A DNA stretch of 64,000 nucleotides. Source: Actinokineospora diospyrosa (lineage in GTDB: Bacteria; Actinomycetota; Actinomycetes; Mycobacteriales; Pseudonocardiaceae). The translations under genes and the position numbers were made by a program. The notes under the pieces were generated by a model that ran no database searches, was not told where the DNA came from, and saw only the letters and a program-made list of their open reading frames with translations. The stretch covers positions 434,001 through 498,000 of the forward strand of contig NZ_JAMTCO010000003.1 in the NCBI RefSeq assembly GCF_024171925.1, written 5' to 3'. Of the stretch, positions 17,854 to 26,137 are shown piece by piece (position 1 is the stretch's first letter; every line of letters starts with the position of its first letter).

Positions 17854-18227
17854 AGCGTGTCCGCCAGAGCGTTCCGGCCGTCGATGTTGCCCATGTTTGT
17901 GTGCCCCCGGGCAGGCTCGTACAGCATCCACACGGCCACCGAATGGGGTCCGGAGGCGCAGCCCGCCGGGCGTCTCTGGGGTCGCACCCCAGAGAGAATG
18001 ACGAACGACCCGGTTCCACACGCCCACCGAATGGGGGTCCGGGGCGCAGCCCGCCGGGCGGGCCTGGGGTCGCACCCCAGAAAAAACAACGAACGACCCG
18101 GTTCCACATGGCCACTGAATGGGGGTCCGGGGGCGCAGCCCGCCGGGCGGGTCTGGGGTCGCACCCCAGAGAGAATGACGAACGACCCGGTTCGCGCTTT
18201 CCGCGAACACAGGCCGCCTGAAGTGAG
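17854..18227. other. Gene-free interval holding the repeat array
   Basis: 374 bp between the putative immunity gene and the tRNA. Frames crossing it translate to Pro/Gly/Arg low-complexity repeats, and I see no gene. Most of it is the three-unit 88-bp repeat. Confidence 0.7.
17941..18193. repeat. Three direct repeats of about 88 bp with internal hairpins
   Basis: Units begin at about 17941, 18029 and 18117, each opening GAATGGGG and ending near GAACGACCCGGTTC. Each contains the palindrome GCCCGCCGGGC (or a variant) and a hairpin CTGGGG-TCGCA-CCCCAG (17976-17992, 18064-18080, 18153-18169). Units 2 and 3 are closest; unit 1 has a few substitutions. They resemble the multi-copy hairpin repeats (REP-like) of actinobacterial intergenic regions and could serve as transcription stops before the tRNA. 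Confidence 0.85.
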
Positions 18228-18299
18228 TGCCCCCGGCAGGATTCGAACCTGCGCTCCCGCCTCCGGAGGGCGGTGCTCTATCCCCTGAGCTACGGGGGC
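18228..18299 (-). tRNA. tRNA-Arg(CCG)
   Basis: Minus-strand cloverleaf of 72 nt: acceptor GCCCCCG paired with CGGGGGC plus discriminator A; D arm GCTC-AGGGGATA-GAGC; anticodon stem CCGCC/GGCGG with loop CTCCGGA, giving anticodon CCG; T arm GCAGG-TTCGAAT-CCTGC. No CCA is encoded. It reads CGG codons, which are abundant in this genome. Confidence 0.97.
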
Positions 18300-18506
18300 G
18301 GCTTTTCAACGGGGGGAAGAGTACCGCACGCGGGGTGGAGGACGCGCGCAGGGGGTGTGTGACGGGGTTGGTCACGGTCGGGAATCGGCGGCGAAGTGGT
18401 CTGGACCTTTTGGGGATCTGGCACTAGCCTCTGCTCGATCGCTGAGGCAATTTTGGCCTTTCGGGGGCGTCTGAACGCATTCGGGCGCGACGGCTAGGAG
18501 GGTGTT

Positions 18507-19607
18507 GTGGCCGAGGTCCGGTACGAAGCTGCGTCGAGGGTGTACCCCGGGTCCCCGCCGGTGCGGGCGGTGGACGGGCTGGACCTGTCGATCGAGGACG
18601 GGGAGTTCCTGGTCCTGGTGGGGCCTTCCGGCTCCGGGAAGTCGACGGCGCTGCGGATGCTCGCCGGGCTGGAGGACGTGGACGAGGGCGCCATCCGCAT
18701 CGGCGACCGCGACGTCACCTCGGTGCCGCCCAAGGGGCGCGACATCGCCATGGTGTTCCAGTCCTACGCGCTCTACCCGCACATGACCGTCGCGCAGAAC
18801 ATGGGCTTCGCGCTCAAGCTGCAGGGGCTGTCCAAGCAGGTCATCTCGGAGAAGGTCACCGAGGCGGCCAAGCTGCTCGACCTGGAGAAGTACCTCGCCC
18901 GCAAGCCCAAGGCGCTCTCCGGCGGCCAGCGCCAGCGGGTGGCCATGGGCCGGGCCATCGTGCGCGACCCCGCCGTGTTCCTCATGGACGAGCCGCTGTC
19001 CAACCTCGACGCGAAGCTGCGCGTGGAGACCCGGGCCAACATCGCCGCCCTGCAGCGCCGCCTGGGCACCACCACGATCTACGTGACGCACGACCAGGTC
19101 GAGGCCATGACCATGGGCCACCGCGTCGCCGTGCTCAAGGACGGTCTGCTGCAGCAGTGCGACACCCCGCGCGCGCTCTACGACCGCCCCGCGAACTCCT
19201 TCGTCGCCGGGTTCATCGGCTCCCCCTCGATGAACCTGCGCACGACCACCGTCGGCAACGGCACCCTGCGCGTCGGTGAGCTCGACATCCCGCTGACCCG
19301 CGACACCGTGGCCGCCATCGCCCAGGACAGCCTGAGCACGGTGACCGTCGGCATCCGCCCCGAGTCGCTCGGCCTGGTCCCCGCGGGCGCGCCCAACGCC
19401 TTCGACCTGGTGGTCGAACTGGTCGAGGAGCTGGGCGCGGACGCGCTGGTGCACGGTTCGGTCGCCGCCGACCCCGAAGGCCCGCGCCTGGTGCTGCGGG
19501 TCGACGGCCGGATCCCGCCGAGCCTCGGCCAGACCGTGCGCGTCGTGCTGCGCGACCCGACCGAGATCCACCTGTTCCACCCCGAGAGCGGCGACCGGCT
19601 GATCTAG
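18507..19607 (+). CDS. Carbohydrate ABC transporter ATP-binding protein (MsiK/UgpC type)
   Basis: 366-aa ABC ATPase of the MalK/UgpC/MsiK group. Walker A GPSGSGKST, signature LSGGQRQR, Walker B VFLMDEPLSNLDAKL, and the switch His in TTIYVTHDQ. The C-terminal about 120 residues are the MalK-type regulatory OB region (TVGIRPESLGL). No permease or binding-protein genes are adjacent, as for MsiK of Streptomyces, which energises several sugar importers from one locus. GTG start. The stop overlaps the convergent transglycosylase stop by 4 bp. Confidence 0.9.
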   Translation: MAEVRYEAASRVYPGSPPVRAVDGLDLSIEDGEFLVLVGPSGSGKSTALRMLAGLEDVDEGAIRIGDRDVTSVPPKGRDIAMVFQSYALYPHMTVAQNMGFALKLQGLSKQVISEKVTEAAKLLDLEKYLARKPKALSGGQRQRVAMGRAIVRDPAVFLMDEPLSNLDAKLRVETRANIAALQRRLGTTTIYVTHDQVEAMTMGHRVAVLKDGLLQQCDTPRALYDRPANSFVAGFIGSPSMNLRTTTVGNGTLRVGELDIPLTRDTVAAIAQDSLSTVTVGIRPESLGLVPAGAPNAFDLVVELVEELGADALVHGSVAADPEGPRLVLRVDGRIPPSLGQTVRVVLRDPTEIHLFHPESGDRLI

Positions 19608-20836
19608 TTGCGCCCGCAGTCACCCTCCGGCGCAGTTGCCGCAGCTGCGCCGGAGGTGTTTTCCTCCGCGCCACCACTGCCCGCCGCAGCGCCACCGCTC
19701 ACGGCCCCGCCATCCGCGGGGCCGTTGGCGTCTGTCGGGGCGCAGTCCTGCTGCCCGGGCCGGGGCCGGTGCGGCCGCGCCGGTCGCGGCGTCGGTCGGG
19801 ACGTCTCCGTGGGCGTGACCGTCGGCGTCCCCGTCGCGGTGTCCTCGGTGTTCTCGGTGGCCTCGACCGGGGGCTCTGACGGCTCCGTGGACGGCGGCTC
19901 GCTCGGCACCGAGGACTCCGTCGGCGCGGGCGTCTCCGAGGGCGGCAGCGTCGTCGTGGGGGCCGGTTCCGGCGACGGTGACGGCGGCTGCTCCGGCACC
20001 GCGACCACCGGCGCCTCCTCGACCGGCGGCGCGGGCGGGATCGGCGTGACGCCCCCCGAGTACGCCGTCAGCCAGGTCGTCACCGCGACCACGTAGTCGC
20101 CGGAGTGGTTGTAGCGGAAGATCGCCGCGCCCAGGTCGTCGACGTTGGTGAGGTCCATCCCGCCCGAGCACAGGTAGCGGCCCGCGGCCACCGCCGAGTC
20201 GTAGATGTTGTGCGGGCTGCGCACCCCGTCGCCGTTGCCGTCCGCGGCGTACTTGCGCCAGGTCGACGGGATGAACTGCATCGGGCCGACCGCGCGGTCC
20301 CAGGTGGTGTCCCCGTCCAGCTCACCCCCGTCGGTGTCGGCGATGGCCGCGACCCCGGGGCCGCCGGAGAGCACCGGGCCCAGGATGCGCGGCGCGGTGT
20401 CGCCGTTGTCGTCGGCGCGCCCGCCGCCCGCGTGGCCGGACTCGACCCGCCCGATCGCCGCCAGGTGGTACCACCGCAGCCCGCAGTCCTTCGGCGCCAT
20501 CCGCTCCGCCTTGCGGTAGGCGTCGAGCATGTTGCTGGGCACCCCGGTCGAGGTCACCGGGGCCTGCGGTGCCGCCTGCTCGACCGGGGTCGGCGCGGGC
20601 AGCTGGGTGACCGGCCCGACGGCCGGGAACCCGGCGACCAGCTGGGGCACCGCGGCCCCGGCTTGATCGGCCGCGGCCGGTCGCGGCTCCCGCACCGGCG
20701 TCATCGCGACGGGGTCCGCGTGCGCGGGCGGTTGGGCGGGCCCTGAGGCTTGTGCCGCGGCCGTGGCCAGCGACAACAGGACCAGGGCGAGGGCGGTGAC
20801 CGGGCGCGCGCCCCCCGGCTGCGATGGGGTAACCAC
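19604..20836 (-). CDS. Secreted lytic murein transglycosylase with Pro/Thr/Ser-rich tail
   Basis: 410 aa from the GTG at 20836, which places a signal peptide (VTALALVLLSLATAAAQASG) right at the N-terminus. The catalytic domain (about 110-270) is of the MltB/SLT_2-like actinobacterial kind: catalytic Glu in AIGRVESGHAGGG, then DRAVGPMQFIPSTW and the RYNHSGDYV motif. It cleaves peptidoglycan glycan strands. A Pro/Thr/Ser/Glu-rich tail of about 100 residues follows, probably a wall-spanning linker, ending in a Gly/Ala-rich segment. Single gene, convergent with the ABC ATPase. Confidence 0.88.
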   Translation of the reverse strand: MVTPSQPGGARPVTALALVLLSLATAAAQASGPAQPPAHADPVAMTPVREPRPAAADQAGAAVPQLVAGFPAVGPVTQLPAPTPVEQAAPQAPVTSTGVPSNMLDAYRKAERMAPKDCGLRWYHLAAIGRVESGHAGGGRADDNGDTAPRILGPVLSGGPGVAAIADTDGGELDGDTTWDRAVGPMQFIPSTWRKYAADGNGDGVRSPHNIYDSAVAAGRYLCSGGMDLTNVDDLGAAIFRYNHSGDYVVAVTTWLTAYSGGVTPIPPAPPVEEAPVVAVPEQPPSPSPEPAPTTTLPPSETPAPTESSVPSEPPSTEPSEPPVEATENTEDTATGTPTVTPTETSRPTPRPARPHRPRPGQQDCAPTDANGPADGGAVSGGAAAGSGGAEENTSGAAAATAPEGDCGRN

Positions 20837-20938
20837 ACCTTCCCGTTTACCAGAGCGCTGACAGCACCTCGGGGAGTCCGTCAGCATGATCCCTCGTTCG
20901 AGTGGCTATCCGCGCCGATCGGGTCACAGTCCGTTGTA

Positions 20939-20966
20939 TGTATGCGCATGCGACTATATGTTGGTC
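20939..20966. promoter_or_regulatory. Possible metal-responsive operator upstream of the CDF exporter
   Basis: An unusually AT-rich stretch around the perfect palindrome CGCATGCG (20947-20954), flanked by TATGTATG and ACTATATG, lies about 40 bp before the preferred start. The shape suits an ArsR/SmtB or MerR site, but no such regulator is in the window. Tentative. Confidence 0.25.
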
Positions 20967-20987
20967 CGGCAGGCGGGGAAGGGGTAC

Positions 20988-21920
20988 GTGGTGGGACACG
21001 GACACGGGCATGGCCACGGCCATGGGCACGCGGTGGCGACCAGCGCCTCCGGGCGGCTGGTCGGCAGGCTCTGGGCCGCCTTCGGCATCGCCGCGGCGAT
21101 CATGGTCGTGGAGTTCGCCGTCGGCGTCGTCACCGGCTCGCTGGCGCTGATCTCCGACGCCGCGCACATGCTCACCGACGTGGTCGGGGTGGGCCTCGCC
21201 CTCGCCGCCATCGTCGTGGCGCGCCGCGCGGTCGCCAAACCGGGCCGCACCTTCGGCCTCTACCGGGCCGAGGTCCTGGCCGCCCTCGCCAACGCGCTCC
21301 TGCTGTTCGGCGTCGCCGGGTACGTGGTCTTCGAGGCCGTCGAGCGCTTCGGGAACCCGCCCGCGGTGCCCGGGTTCCCGGTCCTGGTCGCCGCCCTCGC
21401 GGGCCTGGCCGCCAACGTCGTCTCGTTCTTCCTGCTGCGCGGTGGCGCCGAGGAGAGCCTGAACGTGCGCGGCGCGTACCTGGAGGTCGTCGCCGACCTC
21501 ATCGGCTCGGTCGGTGTGCTGGTCAGCGCCCTGATCACCCTCACGACCGGCTGGCGCTGGGCCGACCCGATCATCGGCGTCGCGATCGGCCTCTGGGTCC
21601 TGCCGCGCACCTGGTCGCTGGCCAGGCGCGCGCTGCGGATCCTGTTCCAGCACGCCCCGGAGCGCGTCGACGTGGACGAGATGGCCACCCGGCTCGGCGC
21701 GGTCACCGGCGTCGCCGAGGTGCACGACCTGCACGTGTGGACGCTGACCTCGGGCATGGAGGTCGCCTCGGCGCACCTGACCATGGCCGAGGACGCCGAC
21801 CAGGGCCGGGTCCTGGCCGCCGCGCGCGAGCTGCTGCACGACGAGTACGGCCTGGAGCACGCCACCCTGCAGGTCGAGCACCGCGACGCGGCGTCGAAGT
21901 GCAGGCAGCTCTCCTGGTAG
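20988..21920 (+). CDS. Cation diffusion facilitator (CzcD-type metal exporter)
   Basis: 310-aa CDF transporter. The N-terminus carries a His-Gly run (GHGHGHGHGHGHAV), a cytosolic metal-capture tail. Six membrane helices follow with the metal-site motifs: SLALISDAAHMLTD in helix II and the matching His/Asp-type site in YLEVVADLIGS of helix V. The C-terminal cytosolic domain has VHDLHVWTLTSGM, typical of Zn/Cd/Co exporters. I chose the GTG at 20988 because GGGGAAGGGG precedes it; an ATG at 20958 would add 10 residues. Zn is the most likely substrate. Confidence 0.9.
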   Translation: MVGHGHGHGHGHGHAVATSASGRLVGRLWAAFGIAAAIMVVEFAVGVVTGSLALISDAAHMLTDVVGVGLALAAIVVARRAVAKPGRTFGLYRAEVLAALANALLLFGVAGYVVFEAVERFGNPPAVPGFPVLVAALAGLAANVVSFFLLRGGAEESLNVRGAYLEVVADLIGSVGVLVSALITLTTGWRWADPIIGVAIGLWVLPRTWSLARRALRILFQHAPERVDVDEMATRLGAVTGVAEVHDLHVWTLTSGMEVASAHLTMAEDADQGRVLAAARELLHDEYGLEHATLQVEHRDAASKCRQLSW

Positions 21921-21929
21921 CTCGGCCGC

Positions 21930-22472
21930 TCAGGGCAGGTCGGGCACCGTGGCGGTCGAGGTCACGCCGCGGAAGGTCCACGACTGCTGCTTGGGCGCGG
22001 CCAGCTCCTCGTCCAGCGCGACCGCGCCGCCGCTGCTGGAGATGGTGATGTAGCGGCCGTCCTCGTTGCGCAGCGTGGTGGTCGCCCCGCCGTCGCGGGT
22101 GCCGGTGTACCAGCGCTGGTCCTCGTCGAAGCGGTCGCAGCGCACCGCCTCGGCGTCGTCGGCGTCGAGTTCGGACGCCGAGTCGTCGGGGTCGTGCGGC
22201 CGCAGGCAGGCGCCGGTGTTGTGGTTCTGGATGAACACCGCGCGGCCGTCCCCGGTCTCCACGAAGAACCAGTAGCTGAAACTGTTGCCGCACGGGACTT
22301 TCCCGCCCTTGGTCCCCGTGTGCAGGACCGGGGTCCCCGCGGTCGCCCGCAGGCAGGAGTTGCCCCACTCCACCGAGAAGGGGCCGTACCGGTAGACCGT
22401 CGGCGCCGCCGCGGCCGGTGTCGCGCCCGCGATCAGGGCGGCGGCGGTGACGAGCAGGACGTGGCGGTTCAT
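21930..22472 (-). CDS. Secreted beta-trefoil (ricin-like) lectin, CdtA/CdtC-like
   Basis: 180 aa with a signal peptide (RHVLLVTAAALIAGATPAAAA) at the ATG at 22472. The mature part shows beta-trefoil repeats: CLRATAG..., then AVFIQNHNTGACLRP, then CDRFDEDQRWYTG (Q-x-W) and QQSWTFRG near the end, with paired Cys residues. Ricin-type lectins of this size form the binding subunits CdtA and CdtC of cytolethal distending toxin. It lies 20 bp downstream of the CdtB-like gene, so the two are one operon and the lectin is the probable delivery partner. Target-cell sugar unknown. Confidence 0.7.
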   Translation of the reverse strand: MNRHVLLVTAAALIAGATPAAAAPTVYRYGPFSVEWGNSCLRATAGTPVLHTGTKGGKVPCGNSFSYWFFVETGDGRAVFIQNHNTGACLRPHDPDDSASELDADDAEAVRCDRFDEDQRWYTGTRDGGATTTLRNEDGRYITISSSGGAVALDEELAAPKQQSWTFRGVTSTATVPDLP

Positions 22473-22492
22473 CGCCGGGTCTCCTCCAGGTG

Positions 22493-23392
22493 TCAGGACT
22501 CGGTGAACGACACCGGCCGGTGGTCCGAGCCGAACTGCTGGCCCGGCTCGGGCGCGACCCGCTCGAAGACGCGCGCGTCGAACCCCTTCGCCCCGTCGGG
22601 GTCCGACCACATCAGGTAGTCCAGCGTGAGGTCGCCCTTGCGCGTCGTCGCCCTGGTCGGGGCCGCGAGGCGGATGTCCGGGTCGAGCGCGGGGCGGATG
22701 TACTTGGGTTCGGCGTTGAAGTCGCCCAACACCAGCCACCCGCGGGCGCCGGGCACCGCGTAGGTGGCTTCTTCCGCTTTCCGCAGCAGCGCGCCGATGT
22801 TGATCCCGCTGGGGGCGTTGGCGTTGGCGTGCGCGGTGTAGATGACGTTGTTGTCGGTCAGCACCAGTTGCAGCAGGCCGCGGTCGCCGTCGTAGTAGTC
22901 CTCGCCCCGGATGGGCGGGATGTAGTCCCAGGACTTCACCGGGACCGTGGCCGTGTCCACGACGAACGCCAGGTTGTTCTTGCTGTTCTGCTCCCCGGTG
23001 CCCACTTTTCGATCATCCGATTCCACGAAATACAACTGGCGGTTGTAAGTGTTCGCCCCCAGCTTGACGGGCCAGGCGCACTGCCGGGCGTGGCGCAGCG
23101 ACTTGACCGACGCCGTGCATTTCCACCTGCTCGTGGAATCGTCGATCTCCTTGAGCGAACCGGCCTCCTGCAGGGCGACGACGTCGTGCGCGGGCACGAG
23201 ACTGGCCACACCGCGCTGCTGCGGCGACGTGACCCAGACGTTGCGCCCCTTGTAGGTGGCGCCCTGCATGTTCCAGGTGGCGAAGGTGTACTCGGTCACG
23301 TGCGCCGCGGCCGCGGGCCGCGCCTCCACCACCGCAACCCCCACGGCGACGGCCACCGCCACCAGCAGGTGCGGAACTCCTCGTTTTGCCAC
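22493..23392 (-). CDS. Secreted CdtB-like DNase I-family nuclease
   Basis: 299 aa from the GTG at 23392, with a signal peptide (LLVAVAVAVGVAVVEARPAAAA). It is an endonuclease/exonuclease/phosphatase fold protein whose wording matches CdtB closely: FATWNMQGA (N41), VALQEAGS (E76), TAHANANAP with the catalytic-type His at 188, VLGDFNAEP (D224, N226), LTLDYLMW and GSDHRPVSF (D290, H291). CdtB proteins enter eukaryotic nuclei and cut DNA or dephosphorylate phosphoinositides. The downstream lectin gene supports a two-part toxin. A secreted nuclease for DNA scavenging is the alternative. A longer start at 23440 would add 16 residues without a clear leader. Confidence 0.78.
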   Translation of the reverse strand: MAKRGVPHLLVAVAVAVGVAVVEARPAAAAHVTEYTFATWNMQGATYKGRNVWVTSPQQRGVASLVPAHDVVALQEAGSLKEIDDSTSRWKCTASVKSLRHARQCAWPVKLGANTYNRQLYFVESDDRKVGTGEQNSKNNLAFVVDTATVPVKSWDYIPPIRGEDYYDGDRGLLQLVLTDNNVIYTAHANANAPSGINIGALLRKAEEATYAVPGARGWLVLGDFNAEPKYIRPALDPDIRLAAPTRATTRKGDLTLDYLMWSDPDGAKGFDARVFERVAPEPGQQFGSDHRPVSFTES

Positions 23393-23756
23393 AGCCCACC
23401 TCAAGCGAATCCCGACGCGATAGGCCCCGGACCGTCCCACCGGTACTGATCACGCGTCAATCGGATCACCGCGCGGCCACCCGACCGTGCGGCCGATGTC
23501 ACCCGGGAGCGGCTCTCGCCGCACCCGGGCAGCCGGACACCGCGCTTTCATTGCCAACAACAGAAGTGGGCAATTCGCGATTTCGTTCGGGCGGCGCCCC
23601 TGGTTGAATGTGGAACCGATTCGAAATTCGACCTCGGGCCGCTCTGGCTATGAAAGTGAAACTAGGAAGTTGTTGCGCACTGCCCATTTCCGGGGCCTAG
23701 ATGACAGCCGCCCGCCCCGGGTGACCGGGACGGGCGGAGGAGGGGAGAGCCGGCGG
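23393..23756. other. Intergenic region upstream of the CDT-like operon
   Basis: 364 bp with no convincing gene. It holds the presumed promoter region of the CdtB-like gene, some AT-rich patches unusual for this genome (around 23560-23680), and the terminator of the DUF305 operon at its far end. Confidence 0.6.
23708..23737 (-). terminator. GC-rich hairpin terminator after the DUF305 operon
   Basis: CCGCCCGCCCCGG...CCGGGACGGGCGG forms a strong stem with a 4-base loop, about 20 bp beyond the DUF305 stop (minus strand). Confidence 0.6.
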
Positions 23757-24440
23757 CTAGTTGGGCAGCGGTTGGGCGCCCCGGGCCTTGATCATGGAGG
23801 TGAGCAGGGTGACCTCGGCCTGCTGACCAGAGGCGATCTTCTGCGCCAGGTTCCGCACGTACCCCAGCCGGGCGTGGTCGGCGGCGTAGGAGGCCATTTC
23901 CAGGCCGCCCTCGTGGTGGCGGAGCATGAGCTGCAGGAAGTAGACGGTGAACTCCGTGCCCTTGAGGGCGCGCAGCTTCATCAGCTCCTCGCTCGTGGCC
24001 ATGCCGGGCATCAGGTCGACGCCGGTGGTGTCCGAGTGGGTGTGGGCGCCCGCCATCCAGCGCATGTGCGGCTGGTCCGGCGGCGACAGCGTCGGTTGGC
24101 CCCACACCGTCAGCCAGCCGCTGAGCTGGCCGCTCTGGTCGAGCTGGGTGGACTCGATGTCGAAGGCCAGTTGCCGGACCTCGGTGTCCTCGCTGCGGTC
24201 GCGGGCCATCCCGGCCAGGGTGATGGCCTGCAGGTGGTGCACCCGCATGTCCTGGGAGAACCCGACGTCGATCGAGTCGGGGCCGGGGTTGTCGTCACCG
24301 CCGCCCACCGCGGCGAGCGTGATGAGCATGCCCGCCGCCGCGCCGACCAGCAGCACGACGACCGCGGCCGCCACGTAAACGAGCGTCGACCGCCCCCCGG
24401 ATGAGCTGGGGGCGGTCGACGGGGTGTCCTGGTCGGTCAC
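23757..24440 (-). CDS. DUF305 family membrane-anchored protein
   Basis: 227 aa. One N-terminal membrane helix (YVAAAVVVLLVGAAAGMLITL), then the ferritin-like DUF305 four-helix region: DVGFSQDMRVHHLQAITLA and later LQLMLRHHEGGLEMA with the conserved His residues. DUF305 proteins are often linked to copper or other metal stress. GTG start overlapping the upstream DUF3105 stop by 4 bp; last gene of a DUF3105-DUF305 operon. Confidence 0.88.
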   Translation of the reverse strand: MTDQDTPSTAPSSSGGRSTLVYVAAAVVVLLVGAAAGMLITLAAVGGGDDNPGPDSIDVGFSQDMRVHHLQAITLAGMARDRSEDTEVRQLAFDIESTQLDQSGQLSGWLTVWGQPTLSPPDQPHMRWMAGAHTHSDTTGVDLMPGMATSEELMKLRALKGTEFTVYFLQLMLRHHEGGLEMASYAADHARLGYVRNLAQKIASGQQAEVTLLTSMIKARGAQPLPN

Positions 24441-25273
24441 TGGGAGGGCTGGGCGGCCGACGTGGTCGGGGCGGCGGGGGTCGAGGCCGCGGGGGCCGAC
24501 GGGGCGGTGCTGGCGCCCGGGGCCTTGCCGTCCATGCCGACCGCGTCCGCGCCGGGCTTCTCGGCCACGAACGGCGGCGGGGTGGCCGGGTCGAAACCGG
24601 TCTGGTTGCTGTCGCAGCGGCCGCCCGGCTCGGGGTTCTGGTAGTTGTTCGTGCGCAGCGACTTGATGAACTGGTCGATCCGCTCGTCGTCGGCGCTGTC
24701 GAGCTTGAGCTGGTGGCCCCACGACTGCAGCGAGATCGGCCGGTCGAGACCGGGGTAGGGCGACATCAGCATGTACGCGGTGCCCTCGACCTTGGACTTC
24801 AGCTTGTCCAGCGCCGCGCCCTGGACCTTGTCCGGGTTGTAGGCGATCCACACCGAGCCGTGCTCCAGCGCGTGCACCATGTTCTCGGTGCGGACCGCGC
24901 TCGGGTACACGATGCCGGTGCAGTCGGCCCAGACGCCGTCGTGCGGGCCGCCGAAGGGCGGGCTCTGGTCGTAGGCCACCCGCTGGGTGGACTGGACGTG
25001 CTGGCCGGAGGCGTACTGGACCTTGACCACGCCCTGGATGGACTCCGACGGGTCCTTGTTGTCCTCGGAGGCGATGAACTTCTGCGCGTCCGAGACCTGC
25101 AGGAACGCGTAGGTGAACACGCCGCCCGCCAGCAGCACGATCGCGGTGATGCCCGCGATCAGAGCCCAGGGCGGGCCCTTCTTGGTGACCACGGTCGACC
25201 GCGCGGCCTTGACCGCGTTCTTGCCGCCACCCTTGCCGCCCTGTGGGCCCTTCTTCTTCGTTCCGCTGGCCAT
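24437..25273 (-). CDS. DUF3105 family membrane protein
   Basis: 278 aa. Lys/Gly-rich cytosolic N-terminus, one membrane helix (ALIAGITAIVLLAGGVFTYAF), then an extracytoplasmic DUF3105 domain with VAYDQSPPFGGPHDGVW, MVHALEHGSVWIAY and LSLQSWGHQL-like motifs. The tail is Ala/Pro/Thr-rich. DUF3105 has no established biochemical role; the conserved HxxEHG and SPPxGGxH motifs suggest metal or ligand binding. Coupled to DUF305 by overlap and paralogous to the next gene. Confidence 0.88.
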   Translation of the reverse strand: MASGTKKKGPQGGKGGGKNAVKAARSTVVTKKGPPWALIAGITAIVLLAGGVFTYAFLQVSDAQKFIASEDNKDPSESIQGVVKVQYASGQHVQSTQRVAYDQSPPFGGPHDGVWADCTGIVYPSAVRTENMVHALEHGSVWIAYNPDKVQGAALDKLKSKVEGTAYMLMSPYPGLDRPISLQSWGHQLKLDSADDERIDQFIKSLRTNNYQNPEPGGRCDSNQTGFDPATPPPFVAEKPGADAVGMDGKAPGASTAPSAPAASTPAAPTTSAAQPSQ

Positions 25274-25392
25274 GCCGTCCCTCGGACCTCGAGCGCGTCG
25301 GTTCCCGACCGGGAAACCCGCACCTGGTGGGTGCGGAGGCCAAGTCTAGGGAACAGGTGTCTGGTCGGTGTCAACCGAGGGCCACCGGTGGG

Positions 25393-26079
25393 TCACCGAC
25401 CGGTCGGCGGGATCGCACCAGGTCCGGGGTCCGACGGGTCGAACGGGGGCGGGTTGTCCTGGTCGAAGCGATCGGGATCGATCTGGTCGCAGGACGCCCC
25501 CGGTTCGGGGGTCAGGTACTGGTTGGCCCTGGTCGCCTGGATGAACTGGTCGACCCGCTTGTCGTCGGCCGAATCCACCTGCAGTTGGCGCCCCCAGGAC
25601 TGCACGGACACCGCCTTGGGCTGTCCGGGGTAGGGCGACAGGACGGTGTACGGCTTGCCGTTGACCTTCTTCACCAGTGCGGCGACACCGTCCTCGTCGA
25701 GCTTGTCCGGGTCGTAGGTCAGCCAGACCGCGCCGTGCTCCAGCGAGTGCACGAGGTTCTCGGTGCGCACCGCCTTCTTGTAGACCACGCCGTTGCACGG
25801 CGCCCACACCGCGTCGTGCGCGCCGCCCAGCGGGGGCTTGTGGTCGTAGGCGACCCGCTCGGTCGGCTTGACGTGCTTGGCGCCCTCGTACTCGATCGCC
25901 AGCACGCCGTCGATCTTCTTCGTCGGGTCCTGGTTGTCCTCGGTGGGGCTGAACCCCGGATCGGCGCTCGAGGCCCCGCTCGACTCGGCGACCACCGGGC
26001 TGCCCTGCTGCTCGCTCGCGCAGCCCGCGAGCGCGACGCAGGCGGCGGCGAGGGCGAGGTGGCGCGCGTACCGGATCAT
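25393..26079 (-). CDS. DUF3105 family lipoprotein
   Basis: 228 aa, a second DUF3105 protein. The N-terminus is a lipoprotein signal with lipobox LAGC (Cys about residue 20), so it is anchored by lipid rather than a helix. The domain keeps VAYDHKPPLGGAHDAVW, LVHSLEHGAVWLTY and SVQSWGRQL. It lies 119 bp upstream of its paralogue on the same strand and probably arose by local duplication. It is divergent from the lysine/threonine operon. Confidence 0.88.
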   Translation of the reverse strand: MIRYARHLALAAACVALAGCASEQQGSPVVAESSGASSADPGFSPTEDNQDPTKKIDGVLAIEYEGAKHVKPTERVAYDHKPPLGGAHDAVWAPCNGVVYKKAVRTENLVHSLEHGAVWLTYDPDKLDEDGVAALVKKVNGKPYTVLSPYPGQPKAVSVQSWGRQLQVDSADDKRVDQFIQATRANQYLTPEPGASCDQIDPDRFDQDNPPPFDPSDPGPGAIPPTGR

Positions 26080-26125
26080 GCTGGTGAGTCTATGGACCCC
26101 AGGCGGCCGCCAGTACCCCGATACC

Positions 26126-26131
26126 TAGACT
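26126..26131 (+). promoter_or_regulatory. -10 element (TAGACT) of the lysA-thr operon
   Basis: TAGACT ends 7 bp before the GTG at 26138, so the transcript is probably leaderless. No -35 of quality is visible. Confidence 0.5.
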
Positions 26132-26137
26132 TGAGCG

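Noticed and set aside
17941..18193. Possible CRISPR array
   Set aside because: Three contiguous 88-bp units without unique spacers and without cas genes; they are hairpin repeats.
20750..22048. Plus-strand frame overlapping the CDF exporter
   Set aside because: The overlapping frame is Arg/Gly-rich; the CDF frame has membrane helices and metal motifs.
23013..23453. Alternative minus-strand frame over the start of the CdtB-like gene
   Set aside because: Arg/Gly low complexity; the CdtB frame carries the signal peptide and all catalytic motifs.
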